From positions 22,613,501 to 22,677,500 of the forward strand of contig JAWQUS010000008.1 of the NCBI GenBank assembly GCA_036365455.1: a stretch of DNA of 64,000 bases, given 5' to 3'. The notes under the pieces were generated by a model. The model was not told the origin of the DNA, ran no database searches, and saw only the letters and a list, made by a program, of their open reading frames with translations. The translations under genes were made by a program, and so were the position numbers. This document shows, one piece after another, positions 27,401 to 39,400 of this stretch. Source of the stretch: Macrosoma leucophasiata (Eukaryota > Arthropoda > Insecta > Lepidoptera > Hedylidae). Position 1 is the first letter of the stretch; each line of letters begins with the position of its first letter.

Positions 27401-30400
27401 CCGATTTTAACACAAAAGATTAGTGGGTGTTAATTATTAATTAGATAAAATTGTTAATATTCATGCTTAATGTCGTCAGTTAATCACCTAATTAGTAATT
27501 CTAATGCTTTTGCATCACTCTCATACTTGTCATTCGAAGTGCTGAACACTACTATTAAGCAGATAGACTAGCAGATTAACAGAACAAAATATTATCCACT
27601 CTACATTGCATGTGTACTTTTTAAATAGATTGTAATGTTCCTCAAGTTTCTCTCTTAACAATTCACTCACTTTAAACTGACAGATGACACAAATAATACA
27701 AATAAAAAACTTTTTGATACCTATTTCAAAAAGTCGGATATTTGTATAGCAGTGATTGAAATTGAGCGTATCATGATGAAATTTCATATAACAGCAATAA
27801 CAGGAAAACTGTTAAAATCTGGAAATCGTAGTTTGAATGAATTTCAAAAGGTGGATTGCAGATTGCAACTATGATAAACTTTCCTCTGACATCTTTGCTC
27901 TATAAAATTAAGGCAGAAGAGGACAGAGCCGGAATAGGTGTTAATAAATAATTCAAATACATAATAAATTTAGTGTCGCAAGTCTGCCCGAACCGCAACA
28001 CAAAATCTATTCAATTTTTAGCAATATTTTATTCATGAGTTAGTTCGAAGAAAAAGGAGAATTTTGTAAACATCAGATATGTATAATACATGAATACTAG
28101 AATTTGATAGGATACTAAAAGATATATAAATAGTATTATTTATTGATGATTTTCACATCGATCAAGAGCACCCCGACATAATTGGGTTATGTCGAAAGGT
28201 TAGAGTATTTATTTTATTTGCGAAAAATGTAACTGGCGGATTGTCTGATCTGCCGGTGACACTTTAAAGGTGTTTTACTTAGAAGAAAATTAGCATTTTA
28301 AGAATTTTCAAATTGGACATTTTGCGAATTGGACATTTTGCTGAACTGAACGGCTATAGAACCCTAAAAATATACTAAAGGTATTTCAATGGTATAATCA
28401 AAATGATTGCGCTAACAAGAATGTTATATAATGAAATATAATAATACATTTTGTATAATTATGGTGCCCAAGGTGTTCAAATTTGACAAAGTTCTTTGTC
28501 ATAAAAATAGCTAATACAAGCTGTATGTTAATTGGAACCACATATTTACTGTTCATAAACGTATCTATATGTTACGGCTAATACCCGAAGTACGGCTACA
28601 CTAATTTCTATCCGGCAAAAACAGACAGTATAATAAGTAAATAACCGCCTTAAGCCAGTATCAAACAGACAGCAATTTTGTAATGTATAGTCAGATATAA
28701 AACTAAAGCGAACCGATGCGTGCCGATATCGAGACGAACCGAAAAGTGGGAGACTCCAAGACAAACAAAATTCGAGCACGCGAAGCGAGGCCTAAGCGAA
28801 ATAGTTGCATTAGCTGGCTTTCTATGCACGACATCAAACCAAGAGCGAGAAGCAAAGAGAAAACAATCCTATATAATATTAAAAATACATGAGTTTTACT
28901 TCCACATTTTCTCTGACATTAGTCCTCATTAATCATTAATACATTACAACTGCTAAACGTCCCGTTTCGCCACACCACGCTCGCTGTATTGACCTTAATG
29001 GAAAACTCTAATTGTAAATCCTAAGGGCATAGCCCAATAGCAGAGAATATGTAATAATACTACTCATAGAATGGACACTTCGACGTCTCGCCCGATTTCC
29101 CCACCTCACCCATCACTTTCCTCGAGAAGCTGTTAAATAAACTTCAACAGTGAGGTTGCGAGCGGGCGATCATGTTGTCTATTTTTATTTAATTTCGTCA
29201 CGTAGTCCGTGCGACGTCTTATTTCACATTGTTTTAGTTTATAACCCTACGTACTACATTTCTAGGTGCGCGTGTACTGATTGATGTGCTGTGTAATAGG
29301 TAACCAGAATAAGCGTTTGTATGGAATTTTAGCCGAGTGTCCGAGGTGTGCCAATAGTGGAAGGGAAGTGAAGAGGGCAAATGTTGAATCTCATAATAGG
29401 TAGTCGTTTTCAAAACTTATTTAAAATAAAATTATAAAATAATATCTTTGAATTCCTTACCATAAAACCTATCTTACATACAATACAGTCAAAATAAACC
29501 TTTTTGTTGCAATTCCCCAATGTATCGCCCAAAATTCTTATCTATAGTAATTCACTTTTGTTACACGTAGGTGTATGTTTGGGGTCATTGATTTACATGC
29601 ATATGTACCTACCAAAATACAACTGCCCCGTACTTTCGAAGAAAATTGGCTGGGACAGGCACAATGACAAACAGACGCACGAGTGATCTGATAAGAGTTC
29701 CGTTGTTTTTCTTTAATCTAAATTTATTTCCAGGCTTTGGCTTTTGAAATGTGGAACCCTAAAAATGACATGCCCAGCATTTAAAGATTGATGAAATCCC
29801 TCGACAGATAGAGTACCCATGAATATCGTTGAAAAGGTTTATATGGCAAATTATATCTACATGTTGCACCGAATTTTGTTTAACTCCGTTCTGATTATGC
29901 TAGTCATTTCGTCCAGTAACGAGTTCGTAGAATTTAGGATAGTAATGAAAATGTATGTTACAATACATGGCCTAGAATGTGCCATAGGTACAATAAGGCT
30001 TAACGCGAGCCTCCATATTGTAGAACGTACGTTGGCCCGCTGCAATACAAAACGGCCCTGTTTTTGGAAATGTAATACAAACCGACTGCGACATTCATCA
30101 CATGAAATTCAGATTCAACAGTGATCAACAAAAAAATACTAATAAAATAACAAAAAATAATTACAAACACAGACAACTAAATCTAAAAATAGGAGTGTTT
30201 TGATTGAAAAGTTTAATCAGGACATTTTTCAAAACAAGCAAATAAGAAGTAATTAAGTTATTATCCTATTACAACTAACATCCTAAAACAATCTTTACAA
30301 ATTGAAAATCTTTAACAAATAAAAAACAAAATCTAATCCATTCTAGAATGGTCTCCGCTATATGTACTCTGTAACGAAGTACGTATTTTAAACAGAACTC

Positions 30401-33400
30401 TAGACGTGTGGGGGTGTAGTGATGTAAAAATGTGGTTCAAATTTTTGTTGACTAACCTGTGGGTCCCAGAAGAACATGGGGAGATTGTTAACCCGGGACT
30501 CGTTGCGTGCTGACATTGCTTGGTGCATCCACATGAGGTCGGGCGATGGGGTCGGCTGCCTCCAAAGCGAGTCCTGAAACACAGGTCGTTTTTACCTGAC
30601 TGCGCCAGGACGGGTTATGTGTTGGAGAGTAACGGTAATACACATGTTGTAACATTATCATGTCTTGGTAGTGATCTATAATAATCTATTTTATTTGTTA
30701 TGTCGTATCACAAAGAACGTGAGCTTTTTTGCTTTTAATTTTTAGGAATTACTATCATTTCTTTACAAAAAAAATATTTTGCTAAAAAAGTGTTCAATTA
30801 AAATAATTACTGACATAATTATATTGGTAAATCTCATGTAAAGTAGCACCACAGATTTGAACAGTCAATTGAAGAGGACATATAATCAGTAATTGCATAT
30901 CAATTTTAACGTTTGACGATACCTAAATATCGTTGTCTATCAAAGTTATGGGAACATTTTTTAATACTGATCCCACTTATATAATATAGTTAGTTGCACG
31001 CCTAAACCACTACAGATTTTGAAAACATTTCGCAAGGCGTACAATCTAATGATCATGTTATCGGACAAGCTATAGTTTGGTCCCAAAAGTGACAATAAAG
31101 GATACGCAATCGCGGACAAATTCTTGATTTAAAAAAATCGCTTAAATCAAAGCGGAGCTCTTTTGATATAATGTAAATATGTAAGTATAATTACAATAAT
31201 CACTTACTTCCAATCCAAGTCCTTGCTGTTGATTAAGAATTTCGTGTCCGCCTTGAGGTCGAGATTCGAAATTACCCGCCATAGGGAATGGTGACATCAT
31301 GTCCTTAAGAAAAATACAAATGAATAACCAAATTCACGCTTGAGAAAATCTTTTATTTAGCGCATCAGTATAAAACTTGTATTACAATTCGCTCACAAAG
31401 ATAATACGCTTATTTTAGTATTAAACATGATAACATATTAGAATATGCCACTGAGAAATTAATAATAATTAATCTTTTTTGCGCCCCAAACTTTTAACTG
31501 ATAATCAATTTAAAATTAACAAGATAAAGAAAACACATAGGGAACATACTAAAATCGAATTCTAAGATCTTAAGTCGATTTTAGTACTTTCTTTTTAATG
31601 TCATTATGTTGAAAGATAAGCAGACAGGCCACCTGATGGAATGTGGTCACCGTCGCCTATGAACATTTGCAACACCAGGGGAGTTGCCATCGTGCTGCTA
31701 GCTCTGCAGTGAGTATGTTTGTGGAATTATGCTTTGTTGCATAAGTAGGTCCAAATTTAATCGCAATAAAGACATTATGGGACTGGTCCAATAAGTGTAA
31801 GCATTGTGTTTGGGGATTGAACTTACCATCTGCGCGAACGGCACCACGGGACCGTACGAACCGAGCGGCCTCATGTGCGCGTCGCACGCTCGTCTCACCA
31901 TTAAGCTTGGACTGAAGAACCCTGCTCTATACCAGTTGTACATCTCCTTTGACGTGAATGGCCCTTGGATTATTTTCTGCAAAAGTAGATCATACAAATT
32001 GTTTGTAATAATTTGCTAATCCAGCCACATCCATGCAAATTAAACATCTCATTCAAAATTCTAACGATTTGAAAGAAATATAACCTCCTCATGACAACTA
32101 TTTGAAATTTAAAAATAAAACTATACACACATCTCAACTTTGTGAAAATACTGAACAGTGTACATGGTATCGTTAATAGCAGACCCCATCCCGAGTTACT
32201 GCAAAAACTCCTCCTCAAAATACTCCCTACTAAAAGTTATGAACTGTGTCCACCAGTTCTTTAGCAAACCGTGGAACAAAAATGTTATGTTTTCATTTTT
32301 AGTGAGCTTGGGAACATGGGACTAATTTAGTTAGTAAACTTGCGAATATAAAAAAAAACGAATATTTCGTTCATTGGATATTTCACTGTTTATTCGTTTT
32401 TAACACCTTAGGTCTCGGGAGTGGTAACTCATCTGCATTTTGACCTTGGTCTTTGTGTGGGTGTCTATAGGCTGCAGACATCACTTAACATCAACATCAA
32501 CTGCATGCTTGTTTGCCACTTCCATAACATAAAAAAAAAATCAAATACAGTGGAGCGTCGATTATCCGAACGACCGCTTATCTGAACGTAGTAACGCGCG
32601 GGTCAATGCCGAACGCGCTTCTGTTTTCGCCCATTTGTCGCGACTCTCAAATATCTGTCAACTGACACTGACCACTATCAAATAAATATCTGTTCTCAAA
32701 AAAGTACGCGATCTAGCCGCTCGTACGCGGGTAGGCTTGCTTCGGCAGACGAAGATACAAGATTTTTTTAAGCGTTAATTGTAATTCGTAAACACTAGTT
32801 TTACTACAAGATTGTCTACACTTTTTTGTTTATTTCCTATTTGTTAACTATTGAGCGAACTAGTGAACTATAGAAATTAAAGAAAAAACAGAAAGAAAAA
32901 TTGGACTTCAGGCAGGAATCGAACCTGCGACCTTTTTTTCTTTTATTTCCTATTTGTCATTAAAAATATTCATAAATGTAAATAATATGGTTTTCATTTA
33001 CCTGTACGTAAATTTGTATGGCTGAATCAATATATGTACATTAGTTCGATTATCCGAAAATACCGGTTTTCCGAACACCCACGTCCCCCAATTAGTTCGG
33101 ATAATCGACGCTCTACTGTATATGTATTTTTACGCCCTGTCCATTTCAGGGTTGGCGGAGAGCGAACTATAACAAAAAAAATACGAACCCATAATAATGT
33201 TAATTACCTTTGGATCTTCATAATACCACTGGTCCACCAAGTTCTGGGCGCCCGGCGTGGTTGGCGTGGGGGCCGGTGGCATCATGTTACTATAGATCGA
33301 TCCGAAAGCTGGCTGCGAGTTCGAGTGTTGCAGGCCGTGCATCGGAAACATGTTCCCTTGAGGTCCGTGACCCGGCAAAGGGATGTCGTTGGACGACATT

Positions 33401-36400
33401 TGCTGTGACAAAACAAAATTTATCTTCAAAAAACGCAAAAAAATACTTTCCCCCTTATTCATAAACGTACATTAGATACGTTTTAGCTATAGAGTGCTTT
33501 GTCTTTGTGAGTTGCATTGTCAACTGTGCAGAATAGAAAAAGACAAAGGAGAGATTAGCAACTCTTTAGCTAAAATACGTCTATGAATAAGGAGGTACGT
33601 CTTTATACACCGAAGAGATAAGCAAAAATAATCCTACTCATTTGTATATCATGAGCACTTGAGTCATAAGATCACTTACCGGTGCGTTGTTTTGGCCGAG
33701 GAAGAGCGAAGAGTTCGCCACATTACCACTGGGCATCACCGGCAGTCCACTGGGCTGGAAACCTGGCATCACCACGCCCCGGGCTTGCAAGCTCGCCGCG
33801 CCCAGGGCCGGGTTCATTTGAGAGTTGGGCATAGCGGGCGGCGGCGCACCGGCCATCGGTATCATCATAGCATTGTTCGAAGGGCCAAGGGACAACCCTA
33901 ATGAAGAATTTAACGCTGAATTCTGAATGCCTATGTTCTGTATCCCTGGTCCTTGTATGCCCGGGGCCGTCATCGATGGCGGCGTCTTCATTGCTAACCC
34001 GTGACTAGGTAAGGCCGGACTCGCCAGACCCAGTGGCATCCCCGGATTGGGCATCTGCCCGGAAAGCGCCGAACTGTTGGACTGATTTAATGACGTCAAA
34101 TTCGGCGGGGCCAGTTTCGCGTCGTCCAATGTCATATCGAAAATCTCGTCGACTATTTTATCTTCTGGACTTTGGTGGGATTCACTAAAAAATTAGGCAT
34201 ACCATTAACGTTTTATCAAAGGAATAACTCATGCGATTAATTGTTGTTATTAAGAAAATACAGCTTCAAAATATCTAAAACATTATTATATAGATATATA
34301 TTTCTAGTAAAAAGTACAGGATTAAAAATGGTTACTGTCAGTTATCCGAGATACACATATACGATCGCGGATATTTTTTTGTTGACCTTTGGTGAACAAT
34401 ACTGTAGTACATTATTTGGATCTATCTCGTAAGAATAAGCTAGTGTTCGCAATGTAAGCGCAAAAAATGTGTCTGTTTACGAAATCACGTTATAAATCGA
34501 CTATATTATGCATGTATTATACGATGACATATAAACCTGCATTTTGAATCACTCTGTCTATCGAAAACACCACATCTAAATCTGTTGCGTAGTTTTTAAG
34601 ATTTAAGCATACATAGGTACAGACAGCCGGAAGCGACTGTTTTATACTATGTAGCAGGGATGTTATGGATATGAAATTTCGGATACGGATATAGGAATGA
34701 TTATTATACCGGATACGGGTCCGGATAGAATACGAGTTTCTTGATGATGTATAAAAATTACTCACAAGTTAAATAGTTACGAGTATGATAAGACGACAAC
34801 AGTAGTTAACAAATATTGCAAAAGGTCGCGTCCGTCTTGTTTGACGCCACTATCTGATATTATCCGAAACTTTTATATCTGTTACGGTTACGAATTTTTT
34901 TTAATATCGGATACCGATAGTTAAGAGTTACGAAGCTCCCTAACATCCATGCTATGTAGTCTGTAATATAAAAACTCCAGAACGCACGAACCGATTTCCA
35001 CGGTTTTGCATTCGTTGGAAAGGTATCGGGCTCCGTGAGGTTTATAGCAAGGATTATAAAACGACTACCACGCGGGCGAATCCGCGGGCAACAGCTAGTG
35101 ATTAATAAATATAATATCAAAATTAAATTAGGCAGTACACTATTAAAAAAAAATAACTCACTTATCGTTATGATTTATCGGTATACTGTGTTGTAACATT
35201 TGCAGTATTCCCGAATTGCGCGACTGACGGGTGGCCGCCTCGTTCACCGCCGACACTATGTTCTGGTGTTTCTGCCTCAGACTGTTCCCTGGCGTGATCA
35301 TCACCGACTGGAAGTTGCCTCTTTCATCACCGGTGTTCCCCATGTCGATATCAGACCTCATCATCGCATCAAACGTTTTACTCTCCGAGAATGTTGAATG
35401 ATACACGTTGTTCTTGCTAGAGTTGCTCTCGTCGCTGGCATTTGAGCTAGCTTGCTGCATTTGTTGTTCATTGTCAGATTGTTTGTCAATTTTATCTTGC
35501 GAATCGTCATCCGGCTCCTCTTTGCCAGAGTTCTGTTTGTTGTTACCCCCTGGGCCGGTGTTGGGGTCATTTAACCCGCCGCTACCGGACTGGAAGATGA
35601 AGTCAATTAAGGCTGGGTTGCACTAAGAAATTTGTTAAATTCATTGTAATATTTCACATCTTTCTCTAACTTAAATAAATCTGTTAAAGTTAGAGAAGGA
35701 TGTGAAATGTTACATCAGTTGGTTGATATTAGGTTTGATCGAAGAGACTTGAAGTCTTATATCGGGTTCGTAATCGAATTCATATAAAACTCTGGATCAG
35801 AACACTGATAGAAGTGTATTTTTTCTCATTATATCTAGTATTCTCGCGGAGTATAGGGGTAGTGCCAGTGTAGGGAGCAGAGGGTGTAAGCACCGCCGCA
35901 TTTCCTAATCTGCCGGTGAATGACAAAGAATGACTCTTTTTCTTTTCTTTTTTCTCTTTGTTATCAGTTTGTAAAAGGGGAAATGAGACATTCTACTACT
36001 TATTTACATTAGTATATTATATTTAGTTTTATCTTAGCGATATTCTTGAGTATTTATATGTATATAATATAATTAACTTTAATTTTTTTTTTTCGCTTGT
36101 TTGACATGTATATCAATTGTTATTCACTTTAATTTTTTTTGTTTGTTTTGGACGTGTGATAAGAGGTGCCTGTCGCCCTAACTGAATAAATGAATTTCTG
36201 ATTCTGATTCCGTCTGCCACCAAATGGTAATTGGCTATCATTATCATGTTCCGGATAAATGGTAATGACATGTGTACTGCTTGCTTGTACACATGTCATT
36301 ACCATCACTAATGACACAGTCATGTGTACTGCTTGCTTGTTTGCAAACTTCATAAAAAATAATAAAAATCTATCTGAAAGTATTCTCTCAGTGGCCAATT

Positions 36401-39400
36401 TGAAAGCCACTCTGCTGTACATTGCTGTTTTGCAAAAATAACCGTAATTATCGTGTTACGCCAAAACAGAAATATAATCCAAAATGGCAATCGAAATAAT
36501 ATCAATCGAGATGCATAATACGCCTGCTAGTAAGAGGTGAGGGAACTTAATTGGCAAAGGAACTTGTGTTCATTCAGAAATGGCAAACTTATGTTTTACA
36601 CAGTATTTTTTCCTTTCATAGTTTTCTTTTAATCTCGGTAATAGTTGCCATGTTAATTAATGCGTAAAAATATAAGGATTATTAAATACTTATATTTTAT
36701 ATTTTTTCATTGTGACTGGAATTGTAAATTGAGTAAGATGGTAATATACAAAGAATGAATGAACTCTTCAGTTAATATGTTTAGAAATAAGGAGGTAATT
36801 CTAAGAAGTGTGTTATAAAGGAATAGAAACCTTTAACCTACCTTTTTAAATTTGATGTCATTGGCGTCAAATCTTTTTGGCGACAACTTTTTCGCTTTCT
36901 CCGAAGCCCACCACTCTTCGGAGCCCTCTTCTACTGTCTTCGAACGTCCAAAACTTGCGTGTGTGTGGGACCGAGCTAGTGCTGGTAACAATAGACAACA
37001 TTAGGAACATATGTCTACGGTGAAATTCCGGAATCTTCTTCCAGGCAACTTCTTTACATATATTCTGTCACAGTCACTTGTTAGCTTTATAAAAAGATAT
37101 CACGATTAAATCGACATTGAAAAAATCGATCTTCGATTATCGATCTATTTTTTATTTGGGCTATGTAATACTAAATTACAAGGAAAACAGACGACCAAAA
37201 AAAAAACAAATTAACAGTATTCAATGCTGGTATAATGCTTTCTATACTCACGTTTAAACGTTAAAAAAATAAAAATAAAAACTTTATTTTCTGTAACAAA
37301 GTGGTACAAAGTTTTAACAGTAATTGGAACTTTCTTTGCGTGCGTGTAAGTGTTTTCACTGGTGGTATAGCTCCAGTGACTGAGCTGGCGGGCATAGGCA
37401 CCACTAGATTACCTAATCTACTTGCCGCTAAATGGTAGTGTTCACCACTATTGTTCCGGTCAGGTGGTAATGTACGGCCCAGTAATTTCCGGCACAGAGG
37501 CATAATACCTTAGACCTCAGGAGTGGCAACGCATCTATATTGAAACCTCCAGTCTCATGTAAATGTTTATAGGCTACAGTATAACTTACCATCTATGTAA
37601 ATTGTATGCTTGTTTGCCACTTCATAACATAAAAAAAAGGAACTACATACTCTCAAAAGTCATAAGAACAAAGTTGTGTATTATGCACAATGTTGCGGCA
37701 CTACCAATAAAATATCATTTTGTACACAATTTTTTTATACTTACGATAAGACGACTCTTGAGTGCGCGGTGGTAGGTTTGTATCGTCATTACTATATCCA
37801 TGAAAAGCTCCAGACGAGTCGAATGTACCGGCTACGGCTTCTGCGCTACCTACAGCCCTGTGAAGTATATATTTTGTATAATACCATAATTATTTACATT
37901 CAAGAATTTACTACTTTTTATAGTCTGTCCATAGTCTGTCTCTCAAGTCTCAGATACTTAAGCAACTGCCTAAGAAGCATGGTCCGCCACTGCTAGGCCA
38001 TGAAAGATTAACACTTTAAATTAATACTACTGCAGGCAGATCGTTTTGCCGCGGGAAAGTAAAAATTTCAGCTTGTATGTCATCTTCCAATTATTTATTA
38101 GTAGGTATAGCTATAAATAAATATATATATCGGTGATTCGGCGGGCTCCTTAAGCCGTCCGTCCCGGTTACTATCGAAAGATAGCCGTCATTAGTCGAAG
38201 GCTTTATGGGCGGTTTGAAAACATTCATCAACGGGTTGGCCACTAAACCTTAACTCCACCAAACCGCATTGGAGCAGTGTGGTGGAGTAAGCTCCAGGCC
38301 TCCTCCCAAGAAGGGGAAAGACTCGTGCCCAGCAGTGGGACGTATCAAGGGTTGCCATTATTATTATATAGTTATAACTCACCATTCTGGAAGGTTCTCT
38401 TCATTGCCGTGTGACTCCCCACCAACCCAAGTCCTTCTGTTTGCGTTCCAAGATTGCGGTCGCTCTTGTGCGGGCCGCTCCCCCCAATCACGATCTATAC
38501 GTTTAGGAACATTAATATCTACTCTTTTTAAATACTAGCAAACTCTTTAATGATATTCCAACTGCTTGAATGATATTATAGTAAACGTTATTTCACAGAA
38601 GATAGGCGTCGGGACATGACGCCCTACCGCTCAGAAGTGGAGGAGAAGTGTTCCGCTAGTACAGTCATGAAACCGAACAAATAAAAAAACACGGAGTTGG
38701 TAGCACCGTCCAGACATAAAACTACCGCCACTGCGATCGCCAACTAGCAAGCTAAGCGTGGCGATTACAGTATATCATCCCAAATGATGCAATAGGGTAT
38801 CTTTCATCATCATCATTTCAGCCATTGGACGACTTTTGGCTGAACTAATGGCAGCATGAATTCAGCAATGACTCCCGATTGGTGAGCCAATTGACATGTC
38901 AGAGCACATTGCCAAAAATGGAATAAATCTCAATAACACTTACGGCCGATTCCCCGGCCATCGGAACCAGAATCCTACCAGAACTACTGAAGCATTTACA
39001 GTAAACGTTAACGAGAAAATGAGATGTTTACCCCATTTGTCCATTTGAGGTCTGTTGTTTCTGGCTGTCTCTGGAGATCGCCACTCATCTCCTTCGTCAC
39101 GATTTTGTTGCTGACGCCAATTGGTATTGTTCGCCTGTCGCCTGCTATTTCAAGAAATGTTTTAATTATTGGAGCTGTTCAGAAAAATTTAGATCGTATA
39201 AAAACTCGAACGTAACCTAGCCGAAACACCAAGGACGTGTTACGTGAATAAGAAAGACGCCACTTTGTCTAAATGTCACATTATAGCACATTGACTAACA
39301 ACCGAATTATTAAAGCGAATGCGAATAAAGTTTTTTAACATCGTTTTGTACTTAAATAAAGTAATAAATATAATAATATATATGGCGACTTTACACATAC

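Noticed and set aside
33034..33408. plus-strand ORFs opposite Gyf exons (33034, 33659, 35200, 39319, 40600)
   Set aside because: Antisense shadows of coding exons; the minus strand carries the conserved GIGYF sequence.
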